64,000 nt of DNA from Rhinopithecus roxellana (GCF_007565055.1 NC_044560.1:85751295-85815294); one strand, 5' to 3'; shown: positions 20,082 to 31,680, counted from the stretch's first letter. Notes: a model not told the origin generated them from the letters alone. Numbers and translations: made by a program.

Positions 20082-20385
20082 TTTTTTTTTTTTTTTTTTT
20101 TTTGAGATGAAGTCTCCCTCTGTTGCCCAGGCTGGAGTGCAGTGCCATGATCTCAGCTCACTGTAACCTCTGCCTCCTGGGTTCAAGCAATTCTTGTGCC
20201 TCAGCTTCCCCAGTAGCTAGGATTACAGGTGTGCACCACCACGCCCAGTTAATTTTTGTATTTTTAGTAAAGATGGGGTTTCACCATGTTGGCTAGGCTG
20301 GTCTTGAACTCCTGACCTCAGGTGATCCACCCGCCTTGGCCTCCCAAAGTGCTGGGATTACAGGCGTGAGCTACCGTGCCCAGCC
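20082..20385 (-). mobile_element. Full-length AluS-type Alu
   Basis: A T-run (the antisense poly(A)) leads into 'gagatgaagtctccctctg' and the element ends 'gagctaccgtgcccagcc'. Confidence 0.95.
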
Positions 20386-20499
20386 TACTTTCCTCTTAAC
20401 ATGTTCCACCCTCCCTGTATGCTGGACGTGATACTCCAGTTGGTCTGAATCCAGATTATTGCCTCTCTTGCCCCAAAACTTCTACCTCTCTTAATGCAA

Positions 20500-21020
20500 C
20501 TTAAGATTATAATTTTTTTAATTTTCTCCTCCTTTACATATATTTAACTTCTTTTGAATTATAAAGATAATGCATGATAATTGTAGATAGTGAATGAGAG
20601 CCCACCATCCAGAGGTAACAACTGTTAATATTCAGAAGTAATTCCCTCCAGCCTTCTTCCATGCATATTTTAAAATAAAATCTTAGTAAAGATATACCTA
20701 CAATTTTATATTATGCTTTTTTCATCTTACGATAAATCATAAGTTTTTTCCCATGTCGTTAAGAACATATTTTTGGAAATACCACTTAAAGGCTTTATCA
20801 GTGCCTACTTAAACCATGACCCTGATATTGGATTTTTAGGATGTTTGTAACTAATCCTCCTCTATTATAAATTGTACTGTGATGCAGATGTCTGTATCTA
20901 AATGTTTTACAAATTTGTATTTCCTTAAAAGAAAAAGATATTCCAAAAGTGAAATTACTGGGTCACAAGGTAGGAAATTTTAAATAAAGAAAATTTAGGG
21001 GCTTTTTTCTGATTGTGAAA
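20500..21020. mobile_element. Old L1M-type LINE fragment
   Basis: 'ccaccatccagaggtaacaactgttaat', 'ccagccttcttccatgcat', 'aaagtgaaattactgggtcacaagg' follow a well-known old L1 3' segment. Continued at 21800-22010 and 22318-22600 across later insertions. Confidence 0.65.
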
Positions 21021-21249
21021 GTGATTCATTGTGGGTGACAGAAACACAGAAAACCACAAATTACAAGAAATGAAAGCACAAACTGCCTCTGAGTGGGAAT
21101 GTGGCTGGAGCTGAAAACAGGAGAGCTCACTGAAAGCACCTAGGCCGCGGGGATTCCGTACCGGTACTGAGCAGCTAGGTGACCACACCTTCCCAACTCT
21201 GTGAAGAGGTGGAGGTTTATTCTTTGGAGAGGATAAAACAGAGAAATGC

Positions 21250-21475
21250 AACTGGTGCAGTGGCTCATGCCTGTAATCCTAGGAGGGAGGTGGAGACAGG
21301 AGGATCTCTTGAGGTCAGGAGTTCAAGACCAGCCTGGCCAACATGGTGAAACCCCATCACTACTAAAAATACAAAAACTAGCCAAGTGTGGTGGTGTGTG
21401 CCTATATTCCCAGCTACTCGCACTCCAGCCTGGGTAACAGAGCAAGACCTTGTCTCAAAAAAAAAAAAAAAAAAT
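21250..21475 (+). mobile_element. Alu with internal deletion
   Basis: The left monomer is complete, but the right monomer jumps from 'cccagctactcg' straight to 'cactccagcctggg'. It is flanked by GAGAAATGC at 21241-21249 and 21477-21485. Confidence 0.9.
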
Positions 21476-21639
21476 CGAGAAATGCCAGGCATAATTGTGG
21501 GTAGGAGCACCATAAATAAAACAGAGGAATTAAGTGGAAGTTTACTGAACAGTGGGTCCTTCTGCCTTCTCCCCGAAATAGGCTCCCAAAACACTGGTTG
21601 ATGGATCACACTTAAAAAAAAAAAAAAAAAGAGAGAGAA

Positions 21640-21790
21640 TCTGATCTAGCCTGAGATCATGGAAGCCTGCCTGCAGGAGGTGGGCTTCAGAGCCTGAAAG
21701 GTGAGAAGGAATGATCTAGGAAGAGATGGGAAAGAGCATTCCAGGTAGGCGGAATAGCACTTTCGAGGCTCTGAAGAAGGAGGAAGCGGC
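21640..21790 (+). mobile_element. L2-like fragment
   Basis: 'aaagagcattccaggtaggcggaat...gaggctctgaagaagg' matches the recurring L2-like block. Confidence 0.5.
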
Positions 21791-21799
21791 TTGATATAT

Positions 21800-22010
21800 T
21801 TGTTGCTCAGGTTTGCTTTTGATACAGACTGTCAAGCTGCTTTCCAGAAAGAAATTACTCATTCATTCAATAGCATTGTATGAAAGTGCTCATTTCAAGG
21901 TATACATACAAGCATTATTGTAATTTTTAAATTATTTTGCTTATTATTAATTACTAAACAGGGAAAAAATGGTATCACCTTTCAATGCGTGAGGCCTGAT
22001 TACTAGTGAG
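21800..22010. mobile_element. Old L1M fragment (continuation)
   Basis: 'caagctgctttccagaaagaaatt' corresponds to the old L1 3' segment also seen at 20500-21020. Confidence 0.5.
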
Positions 22011-22033
22011 TGTAGACTTCTGTGTGTGTGTGT

Positions 22034-22313
22034 GGCAGAGTCTCACTCCGTTTCCCAGGCTGGAGTGCAGTGGTACAATCTCGACTCACTACAACCTCCA
22101 TCTCCCAGGCTTAAGCAATTCTTGTGCCTCAGCATCCCTAGTGGCTGGGATTACAGGTGTGTGCCACCATGCCGGGCTAATTTTTGCATTTTCTTGTAGA
22201 GATGGGGTTTCACCATGTAGCCTAGGCGGGTCTCAAACTCCTGGACTCAAGCAATCCACCTGCCCCAGCCTCCCAAAGTGCTGGGATTACAGGCATAAGC
22301 CACCATGCCTGGC
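22034..22313 (-). mobile_element. Alu without a long tail
   Basis: Begins at 'ggcagagtctcactccg' right after a (TG)n run (22020-22033) and ends 'ccaccatgcctggc'. Confidence 0.93.
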
Positions 22314-22317
22314 TAGT

Positions 22318-22600
22318 TAGACTTTTTAACGTATACTTCTTCAGCACTTATGTTTCTTCTACGAATGCTTTTTGCCCATTTTTCTATCAGATTTTACTAT
22401 TTTCGGGTCAATTTGTATAAGCTCTTTACAGATAGAGGATATCAACCCTTTATCTGGCGTATGTTATAAAAATTTATTCTGTATTATTTTGTTCCTTTGT
22501 CTGCAGATGTTTTCAATTTCTATGTAGTCAAATTTATGGATTTTTTCCTTTCCAGTAACTTGAGGCTTACACTGTTATCCCCTTTTCAATATTATTTTTA
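22318..22600. mobile_element. Old L1M fragment (continuation)
   Basis: 'tttttgcccatttttctatcag', 'tataagctctttacagatagagg', 'tatgtagtcaaatttatgg' match the same L1 3' segment. Confidence 0.65.
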
Positions 22601-22911
22601 ATTTTATACTTTAACCCGCCTTGAACATAATAGGGGACAAATAACTATTGAACAAAAGACAAAGCATGAACAAACAACCTAATTTTAGCATATACGGTGA
22701 AGTGCTAACTTTTCCCCCCAAATAATAAATGGTTTTGGCAGCACTTATTGGATAATCCTTCCTGTACTAATTTGTGATAACAGCTTCACTACACTACGTA
22801 TAATAGGCTACGTTTTATAGACTACCTATAATTCTGTTCCATTAATCTGTCAATTTATGTGATACTACCACTCCTTTCATTAGTGCAGCTTTCAAACACA
22901 ATCTTTTCGGT

Positions 22912-23249
22912 GTTTGGTTTGGTTTGGTTTGGTTTGGTTTGGTTTGGTTTGGTTTGGTTTGGTTTTGAGATAGGATCTAGCTCTGTTGCCCAGGCTGGAG
23001 TGCAGTGGTGCAATCTTGGCTCACTGCAGTCTCCACCTCCTGTACTCAAGCCATCCTCCCACCTCAACCTCCTCAGGAGCTGGAACCACAGGCACACACC
23101 ACCATGCCTGGCTAATTTTTGTATTTTTGTGTGGAGACGGGGGTCTCACTATGCTGCCCAGGCTGGTCTCAAACACCTGAGCTCAAGAAATGCACCCATC
23201 TCAGCCTCCCAAAGTGCTGGGATTACAGGCGTGAGCCACCACACCCTGC
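22912..23249 (-). mobile_element. Alu with a (TTTGG)n tail microsatellite
   Basis: A pure (TTTGG)n run (22912-22965) leads into the antisense Alu (22966-23249). The run is the expanded A-rich tail of this Alu. Confidence 0.93.
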
Positions 23250-23579
23250 ATGTAAAACAGTCTTAATATCTGGTAGAATCCATTTTCCTTTTGTTACTTT
23301 TACTTTTCTTGAGAATCCTGGAAGCCAGGCATATATTTTCTATGCAAGTGTTTGGAAGAGTCTTGTCAGTGGATCTGACAGATCCGAAAGAAAAACCCTA
23401 AAGATAGGGCACCAGGGGCTCTCCAAGGAAATAGACAGCTAGATGGCCACACAATGAAAATCACAGTCATGAATCCTAACCATGCCCACAGATCGTCCAA
23501 ACAGCTTTTATTCCCTATTAAGTTGGGTTTTTATTTGCCTACTACAATGGTTAGAGTGTCCAAAACAAATGTTTTGTTT

Positions 23580-23840
23580 TTGTTTGTTGAACAGACTTTA
23601 TCTTCTAAATATTCAAAAATGCTCCTCTAGAATATTTTTAGGTTCACAGCAAAACTGAGCAGAAGATAAAGAGATTTTCCTTATATCCTCTGCCCACTTT
23701 CCACATGCACAGCCTCCTCACTGTCAACATCCCCCACCAGAGTTACACTTGTTACACTTGATGAACCTACATTGATACATCATTATCACCCAAAGTCCAT
23801 AGTCTGCAGTAGGATTCTCTTTTGGTCAGACAGCGTTTTA
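23580..23840. mobile_element. Old L1M-type fragment
   Basis: 'atttttaggttcacagcaaaac', 'gtcaacatcccccaccagag', 'tcatcattatcacccaaagtcc'-type blocks of an old L1 3' region. Confidence 0.65.
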
Positions 23841-24059
23841 GTGACCCTCTTTTAAATACGAGCACATGGGTAAGGATCCCAGGCATGTGAGAAGATCATC
23901 TTATATGAAAGAGTCTAAAATAATCAGAATAAAGCTTTCCAGAGAAAAGAGAGATTATGCATGGAGAATAAAAACATTTTTTAAACTATTATTACTTTAT
24001 TCAGAAAGATTTTATCACATCTTTCTGATATGATAAAGAGAGTATTGCAGCCATGAAAT

Positions 24060-24600
24060 AAGATAATACTCCAAGGAACAGCTACATAGAGAACAACAAT
24101 GACAAAACCAAGGTATTGGAAAGTAAAAGTATGATAGCAGAATTGAAAACTTCAATTAAAAGGCTGGAAGACAGTGAATCAATTCCCCAGAAACTAGAAT
24201 AAAAGACAAAGATACAAACACTAGAAAATATAAAAAATGATTTGAGGACAAGTCCAGAAGGTCTAACAAAAGCTTCAGAAAAGAAGAGTAGAAAAAATAG
24301 GAATGTAAGTAATCAAAGAAAATTCCATAATCTCTAGATTGAGAGAGCCACTGAGTGCCCAGCCCAATGGATGAGTATAGGTCCACTCTACTGAAAATTT
24401 TCAGAACACTAGAGACAAAGAGATGAGCCTACAAGTTTCCAGAGAACACAGTTTCACACATAGGCTCAAGAATCAGAGTGACATCAAACTTTGCAGTAAC
24501 AATACTGGAAGCTACAAGACAGTGGAACACAGCCTTCAAAATCCTGAGGAACACAATTTTCAACCTGGAATCCTATACTCAGGCCTGCAATAATTTTAAT
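24060..24600 (+). mobile_element. HAL1 / L1M ORF1-related fragment
   Basis: 'ttgagagagccactgagtgcccagc', 'aatactggaagctacaagacagtgg', 'ttcaacctggaatcctatactc' follow the ORF1 region of HAL1-type LINEs. Many stops and frameshifts; non-functional. Confidence 0.75.
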
Positions 24601-25625
24601 AGCATAATTCCTTGCAACTTTGGATATGTTACTTGCCTGTAAAGCCAACTGGATTCAGTGCCTTTTTTATACGTCATTCTTCAAAAACTTTTTCACTGTC
24701 TTCAGCAACTAGTTGTCTATTCAAATTCTCTTTGTCATAAATCTCTCTTAGTAATTTCTATTTCTTCACCAAAAAAATGCCTATGTGAATTAAGTATTCA
24801 GGCATCCTTATCTCATCACACCACATAGTCTCATTTGATTTAAATTTTTACCAAAAGCCCTAAGTAAAATTGTTCCTCGACATCTGTGTGTGCCATGTGA
24901 AGATGTTTTATAACTAGGGTTATGCTAGTCTTATAGTAAATTGGAAATATTTCCAACTAAAACCCCTGAGCCTTTTATAAGTGGGATGCCACTAAGCTAT
25001 TACTAAACATGAGTTTATGTAATTGGGAATTTGGGCAATGAAAGTGACAAATATGACATCTGTACCAATTAAATGTCATCATATCCACTTTAGCTCATTG
25101 ATCCAACTAACAAGAACTATCCTCTTAAATCTGGATTTTGTCAACCAGAATATCAGCCACTTCTGGTTTTGATATAAATCAGGTTTATCCTTCATCTGAT
25201 AAATCTAAGAAGCTTAACGCAATTAAGTGGCATTCCCTGGTGGAGATTATGCTTATTCCTGGGTTTGAGGTCTTTGTTAAGTGAAAAATACTATTTCTAA
25301 AAGACCATATCCCTTGCTCCACCCAACCCCATAGAATGGGAAACAGAAAAGCAAAGTATCACAGAAGGCTGAGGTTAGGAGCCTGATTATCTAGGCCATT
25401 TGCCGATTTCAAGGAACCGCCATCAGTTTAGCTCAGCAATGACCCAGAGCAATCTCTAAAACCAAAAATAGGAACTCTTGTGTAAAGGAAAGGTGAATTC
25501 CCATGAAAGGCAGACGAAGGAAGTCAGGTCCAGCACAGGGTCCATAATGCTTTCCAAGAGGTGATGTCCAGGCATTAGGTTAGGATAATAGGTGGAAAAG
25601 CAAAGCTTTAACCATGGGAAGAACA
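24601..25625. other. AT-rich stretch, unrecognised
   Basis: No gene. Could include more diverged LINE sequence, but no block is clear enough to call. Confidence 0.4.
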
Positions 25626-25787
25626 AGCCTTATCCTATGGTGGTCAGTCCTGCCAAGGACAGAACCAGGGATAGGGAGCCCGGATGGTTTGCCATCTCTA
25701 GAGACCAGCCTTATCCTGTGGTGGTCAGTCCTGCCAAGGACAGAACCAGGGATAGGGAGCCCAGATGGTTTGCCATCTCTAGAGAGG
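25626..25787. repeat. Tandem duplication, two 81-bp units
   Basis: Units 25626-25706 and 25707-25787 both begin AGCCTTATCCT and differ at only a few bases (for example A/G in 'cctatgg'/'cctgtgg' and 'cccgg'/'cccag'). Period 81 bp, so the frame is preserved, but no protein family is recognisable. Confidence 0.95.
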
Positions 25788-26033
25788 TCTCCAGAAGGAC
25801 TGAGCAGATGACAGCAAGGTGTATCAGAGCCAGGCACACCTAGAATAGAGATAACAAGGGACAGGCCAAGACCAAGAACTTTACCAACCCAACAGCAACA
25901 TCAGTGGTATTTTTGACATTATTTACAAATAAGGTTATACATACAATGGTGTTTTAGCATGTCTGTTTACAAAACAACGTTCACATATTTGAAATATTCC
26001 ACGATGTTTGTAACTCTGTCCATACAATCCTTT

Positions 26034-26365
26034 AATATTTACTATGGTGGTCAGGCACGGTGGCTCACACCTGTAATCCCAGCATTTTGGCAGGCCGAGG
26101 CGAGTGCATCACTTGAGGTCAGAAGAGACCAACCAGCCTGGCCAACAAGGTGAAACTCCGTCTCTTACTAAAAATACAAAAATTAATTGGGCATAGCAGC
26201 TCACACTTGTAATCCTAGTGACTCGGAGGCTGAGGCAGGAGAATCACTTGAACCCAGGAAGCAGAGGTTGCAGTGAACTGAGATCACAGCACTGCACTCC
26301 AGCCTGGGCAACAGAGACAGACTCTGTCTTAAAAATACATAACAATAATAATAATATTTACTATG
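26034..26365 (+). mobile_element. Full-length Alu with TSDs
   Basis: The Alu body is flanked by AATATTTACTATG at 26034-26046 and 26353-26365. The tail has become (AAT)n-like. Confidence 0.95.
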
Positions 26366-26765
26366 CCAAAAAGTGAAAATGCCCCAAGCTTCTCAACATC
26401 TGAAAGGCTTTAAAAAGAGTTAAAAAAAAAAAACTGGACAAAGGAATTTTATATTATGGGTTTATAGGTCTTTTAGGGTCTGAACTATGCATCCCCAGTG
26501 CTCAGAATCAGGGAATTCCTACAAAGAGCAACTATTTTCTGAATCAGGGAAATGAGTTCATTAAAGTTATAGAATTTAATCAAACTGAATTCAGAGATTC
26601 TGACAGGACTCAGCCGGAAGCTCTTTCAAGACAGTAAAGTCTATGAGATTTTTGTTTTTGTTTTTGTTTTTCAAAGAATATGAAGAAGTAAAGAATATAG
26701 GAGACCTACCCTATCCACAGCCACATTAGAAATGAATTCTAACAGACTGCATGAGAGGCAGGCAA

Positions 26766-26904
26766 GGAACGCAAAAAGGAAAGGAAAGCAGGCTACATCC
26801 CTGGACCTGGAGTGAGGACAGGCTGGCAGCAGCGGGGGAAGTGCTGGGTGTTATAATAAAATGGGGCAAATGGGGATCCAGTTCAATAAGAGAATTGTCT
26901 TCCT
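26766..26904. repeat. 139-bp segment, source copy of a dispersed duplication
   Basis: Matches 28275-28412 in the same orientation: about 90% identity (13 substitutions and one gap by hand count). The other copy lies inside an Alu, so this is taken as the donor. Confidence 0.9.
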
Positions 26905-27272
26905 TGGGGTTAGCAGCTGTCTCTGAACAGACATATGAATCCCTTCCCATTGAGGAAAGCGTCTTAAGATCAATTGAAGGCAGATTCTGTCCTCCATTAT
27001 GGCAGCCAAAGTGAAGAGACAGTACCTTTGTACCAAAACCTAACAAGCAGGGCAAGCCCATGACTTAAGTTCAGCCAACCACATGCTTCCACCCGGGACC
27101 CTCCAGAAAGTGCTGCAAAGACACGAGGAAGGTAAAGATAAGCCCAGTAGTATGATAGTGAGTGAGCAGGGACTACAGAATCCGAGAACAGAGCAGGACA
27201 TGTCCAGTGACAGCATCATCAGATAAGGAATTCTAAGCAAACTATGTCCATGATAGTATGAATCTTGGCTGG

Positions 27273-27691
27273 TGTCTTAGCCAGTTCGTGCTGCTATAAT
27301 AAAATACCTGCAAGTGGGTAATTTATTTTTAAAAAAACAAAAACAAAAATTTATTTATCATAGTCTGGGAGGCTGGGAAGGCAAGATCAAGGCACCAACA
27401 GGTTCAATGTCTGGTGAGGGCCTGGTCTCTGCTTCCAAGACGATTCCTTGCTGCTGTATCCTCCAGAGAGGATGAATGCTGTATCATCTCATGGTGGGAG
27501 GGACAGAATGGCAAAAAGGAGGGCCTAGCTAGTCCATCCAGCCTTTTATAAGGTCACTAATCCCATATATGAGGGTTCTGCTCTCATGACTGAATTACCT
27601 CCAAAAGGCCCTACCCCACATCTTAATACAACATTGGCAATTAAGTTCTGACATGAATTTTAGAGGGGACATAAACATTCAAACCACAGCA
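27273..27691 (-). mobile_element. 3' LTR of a MaLR provirus (MST/THE1 type)
   Basis: Plus-strand reading starts TGTCTTAG and ends 'aaaccacagca', the reversed MST/THE1 LTR. The blocks 'ggcaagatcaaggcacc', 'ccagccttttataaggtcac' and 'gaattttagaggggac' are clear. An A/T-rich expansion lies at about 27330-27345. Confidence 0.85.
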
Positions 27692-27739
27692 TTCTGCCCC
27701 TGACTCCCAAAATTCATGTCCTTCTCACATGTAAAATAT

Positions 27740-27792
27740 TTGCCATTAAAAGTAATAGCAAAAACTGTAATACATTTGCACCAACCTAATAC
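27740..27792. mobile_element. Truncated MADE1 MITE
   Basis: 'tgccattaaaagtaatagc' and 'catttgcaccaacctaata' are MADE1's hairpin and terminal repeat. About two-thirds of the element remains. Confidence 0.8.
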
Positions 27793-28102
27793 ATTCCTTC
27801 CATTCCAGTAGCCCCAAAAGTCTTAACTCATTTCAGCATCAAGTCAAGAGTCTAAAGTCTAAATCAGATATAGGTGAGACTCAAAGAAATGATTCATCCT
27901 GAGGCAAATTCTCCTCTAGCTGTGAGCCTGTGAAATCGAACAAGTTATGTGCTTCCAAAATACAAAGGTATAACGGGCATAGGACAGACATTTCCATTCC
28001 AAAAAGGAGCAACAGAAAAGAAGAAAAGGGTAACAGGTCCCAGGTAAGTCCAAAACCCAGCAAGGCAAACGGCATTAAATCTTGGGGCTTAAGAATAATC
28101 TT

Positions 28103-28535
28103 CTTAGCCAGGCACAGTGGCTCACGCCTGTAATCCCAGCACTTTGGGAGGCTGAGGCAGGTGGATCATGAGGTCAGGAGTTTGAGACTAGCCTGACCAA
28201 CATGATGAAATCCCGTCTCTACTAAATGTACAAAAATTAGCCAGGCATGGTGGTGCGCATCTATAATCCAAAAAGGAACACAAAAGGAAAGAAAAGTAGG
28301 CTACATCCCTGGAACTGGAGTGGGGACAGGCTGGCAGCTACGGGGGAGGTGTTGGGTGTTACAATAAAATGGGGCAAATGGGGATCCAGCTCAATAAGAG
28401 AATCATCTTCCTCAGGAGGCTGAGGCAGGAGAATCGCTTGAAACCGGGAGGCAAAGATTGCAGTGAGCCAAGATTGTGCCACTGCACTCCAGCCTGGGTG
28501 ACAGAGAGAGACTCCGTCTCAAAAGAAAAAAGAAA
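28103..28535 (+). mobile_element. Alu split by a 138-bp templated insertion
   Basis: The Alu starts after AAGAATAATCTT (28091-28102) and the same 12 bp follows its tail (28536-28547). Within the right monomer, between 'gcgcatctataatcc' and 'caggaggctgaggcagg', sits foreign sequence (28275-28412) copied from 26766-26904; 'cagctact' of the Alu is missing there. Confidence 0.95.
28275..28412. repeat. 138-bp segment, inserted copy of the dispersed duplication
   Basis: About 90% identical to 26766-26904. A short overlap with the Alu at the right junction ('tcctcaggagg') suggests microhomology-mediated joining. Confidence 0.92.
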
Positions 28536-29713
28536 AAGAATAATCTTTGACTCCATGCCTGTGCCACCTTCTGGACACAGTAAGATGAAGGTTGAACCCC
28601 CAAGGCTCCAGGCAGCTCCACCCCCATGACTTCTCTGAGCACAGCCCACACAGCAGCTCTGAAGGGTTGGAGTTAGTTGTCTGTGGCTCTCCCTAGCTGA
28701 CACTGCATGCTGGTCTGGTGGCTGGTGGCTGGTGGCTCTATAGGTCTGGGATCTTCGGGGGCAGCCCTGCCTCCAAAGCTCTACTAAGCATTGCCCAAGT
28801 TGGGGCTGTCTGCAGTATCTCTGACCTCACAGCTCTGCTGGGTATTACCCTAGTGGGGACTCTGGGGTGGCCCCACTCCCATGGTCGCTAGGCATTGGCA
28901 AGGCTCTTTGAAGCACCCTTTGAAATGTAGGTGGAAGTAGCCATGCCTCCACAGCTTGCGCACTCTGTGCACCTGCAGAGTTAGCACCACAGGAACATTG
29001 CCAAGTTTTGCCATTTGTGCCCTCCAGAGCAGTAGCTCAAGCCATACCTGGGCCCACTTGAGCCACAGCTCGGGTGGTTAAGGAGCACTGTACCAGAATT
29101 TGGGGAGCAGAAACTGAAGGCAGAACTGGGCAGTGAGTCCTGAGGTCCCAGTGGGTGCCCTGGGCCCTTCCCTTGAAACCATTCAGTTCTGAAGGCCCTG
29201 GCACTCTGGAACTATAATGGGAGTGGCAGCCTCAAAAATCTCCAAAATGCCTTTGGGGTCATTCTTTCTTTATCCTGATGAATAGCACCTGGCTCCCTTT
29301 CATCTGTGATAATCTCCTTATCAAACATTCGCTTGACTACCCCCTTGGTATTCTCTCCTGAACATGCTTTTTTATTCTGTACATAGCAAGGCTGAAAATT
29401 TTCCAAAGGCTTAAATTCTGCTTCCCTTTTGATTACAAATTCCATCTTTAATTCATTTCTCTCTTCTTACATTTTACTATAAGCATTCAAGATAAATCAT
29501 CCAGCACCCTGAACACTTAGATTTCTTCTGCCAAATATCCTAGGTCATGGCTCCTAAGTTCTGCCTTCTACAAAGCAGTGGGGCATGAATACAGTTCAGC
29601 TAAATTCTTTGCCACTTTGTAACAAGAATGGTCTTTCCTCCAGTTTCCAATGACACGTTTCCTCATTCCCATCTGAGACCTCATCAGGATTGCCTTCACC
29701 ACTCATATTTTAC

Positions 29714-29994
29714 TTTATTTTTTATATACAGAGTCCTGCTCCATTACACAGGCTGGAGTGCAGTGGTGCAATCCTGACTCACTGCAGCCTTGACCTCCCG
29801 GGCCCAAGTGATCCTCCCACCTCAGCCTCCCAAGTAGCTAGGACCACAGGCATGTGCCGTCAAGCTTGGCACATTTTTTTTATTTTTGCAGAGATAGGGT
29901 CTCCCTGTGTTGCTTAGGCTGGTCTCAAACTCCTGAGCTCAAGTGAGCCTCCCAAAGCGCTGAGATTATAGGCATGAGCCACAGCACCTAGTAT
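29714..29994 (-). mobile_element. Old Alu (AluJ-like)
   Basis: Diverged antisense Alu ('gagtcctgctccattacac', 'ggcatgagccacagcaccta') with near-matching flanks ('actcatattttac' and 'acccatattttta'). Confidence 0.88.
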
Positions 29995-30257
29995 ACTACC
30001 CATATTTTTACCAACATTCTGCTCACAACAACTCAGTCTCTAAGAAGATTTAGGCTTTTTCTACAGCTCTCTTCTTCTGAGCCCTCACCAGAATCACTAT
30101 TCATGGTGATTAATGCTCTGTTCAGGATCATCTAGGCTTTTTCTGGCATACACCTCTAATCTTTTCCTTCCAGCCTCTACCCATTTCTAAATTCCAAAGC
30201 TGCCTCCACACTTTTAGGTATTTGTTATCATAATGCCCCACTTCTCATACCAACTTC

Positions 30258-30659
30258 TGTCTTAGTGTATTTGTGTTACCATAACAAAATACTTGAGAGT
30301 AGGTAATTTACAAGGAACAGAAATTTATTGCTCATAGTTCTGGAGGATGAGAAGTCTAACATCAAAATCCTGGCAGGTTTGGTGTCTGGCAAGGCCCTGT
30401 CTCTGCTTTGAAGGTGGTACCTTGCTGTTGCAGCCTTCAGAGAGGACAAACACTGTGTCTTCACATGGCAGAAGGGATAGAAGGGCAAAAGTTGGGGGGC
30501 ACTATTTCCCTCCAGCCCTGTATAAGGTTGCTAATCCCATTCATGAGGGCTCTGCTTTCATGACTTAATTACCTTAATTACCACCTCTTAATATTAGCAC
30601 ATTGACAATTAAGTTTCAACATAAACTTTAGAGGGGACACAAACATTCAAACTATAGCA
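30258..30659 (-). mobile_element. 5' LTR of the MaLR provirus
   Basis: Same boundaries as 27273-27691: starts TGTCTTAG and ends 'aaactatagca'. Five bases before the left LTR (GCTGG, 27268-27272) nearly match five after this one (ACTGG, 30660-30664), as expected for a target duplication. Confidence 0.85.
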
Positions 30660-30689
30660 ACTGGGCTTTTCCTTTCTTGGATCCTGTTC

Positions 30690-31012
30690 AAACCTAATTC
30701 TGGCCAGGCGCGGTGGCTCACGCCCGTAATCCCAGCACTTTGGGAGGCTGAGGCGGGCAGATCACGAGGTCAGGAGATGAGACCATCCTGGCCAACACGG
30801 TGAAACCCCGTCTCTACCAAAAATACAAAAAAATTAGCCGGGCTTGGTGGCGGGCGCCTGTAGTCCCAGCTACTCAGGAGGCTGAGGCAGGAGAATGGTG
30901 TGAACCCGGAAGGCAGAGCTTGCAGTGAGCTGAGATCGTGCCATGGCACTCTAGCCTGGGCAACAGAGTGAGACTCCATCTCAAAAAAAAATTTAAAAAA
31001 AAAACCTAATTC
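30690..31012 (+). mobile_element. AluY-type Alu with perfect TSDs
   Basis: Alu at 30702-31001 with AAACCTAATTC on both sides (30690-30700 and 31002-31012). The 'atcacgaggtcaggaga' and 'gaatggtgtgaaccc' forms are AluY-like. Confidence 0.95.
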
Positions 31013-31317
31013 CATCTTCCCATCAGTTGTACAAGTTAAATAATACCTTTTCAATTAAATTCATTTTCTTTTTAAATTAATCAGAATCCATTTCTATTGC
31101 TTTCAACCAAGAGTCTTGACTGGTAAAAAGCTTGTATAGTTCTCTGACACAGTCCATAAATGTCATTATCCAATCATTCATTAAAAGGTTGACCAGAACA
31201 GACCAGAACAGTCTCAATGCAGGCAACCAGCAAGCTTTTGGAAACCACACTTGAAAGTACTTTGACTGACTAATATCACATACATGACTGTAATGACACG
31301 TGGTAAATATCATGACT

Positions 31318-31480
31318 GTTCATTCAACAAATACTTACAGAGGGCCTGCTGTGTTCTAAGCATTGTACTAAGCTCTGGGAATTAGTAGAAAACAAAAAGA
31401 TCTGGTCTCTGTTTATGAGGAGCTGAGAGTCTAACGGGAAAAGCAGAAGTTAAATAAGCATGTAAGATCACAAAATATAA
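31318..31480 (+). mobile_element. L2 3'-region fragment
   Basis: 'ttcattcaacaaatacttac', 'gcctgctgtgttctaagcattg', 'aggagctgagagtctaac' are L2 signatures. Confidence 0.75.
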
Positions 31481-31680
31481 AAATACTATGAAGGAAAATA
31501 ATTTCCCCATGAGAAAGAAGAAGAAGAATATCTAATTTACCAGAGGATTCAGAAGAAATGGAGTCTAAAGTGTAAGTGGATATTGGGAGTAATCCAGGAG
31601 AAGAGAAGAGCATATACAAAATAGCAAAATAGCTAATGAGAGAACCTGAGAAACCTCACTATACAAAACAGATAGAGATA

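Larger units (their letters stand above)
27692..30257 (-). mobile_element. Internal region of the MaLR provirus, with two Alus and a MADE1
   Basis: 'gagcctgtgaaatcgaacaag', 'agacatttccattccaaa' and 'ggtcccaggtaagtccaaaac' match THE1/MST internal sequence read backwards. It is interrupted by a MADE1 remnant (about 27740-27792), an Alu (28103-28535) and another Alu (29714-29994). No usable gag or pol frame is visible; these elements are non-autonomous. Confidence 0.8.

Noticed and set aside
22859..23266. 135-codon frame with a repeating FGLVW pentamer pattern
   Set aside because: A translation of the (TTTGG)n tail and an antisense Alu.
31191..31210. Tandem GACCAGAACA decamer pair
   Set aside because: Too short to be more than ordinary slippage.
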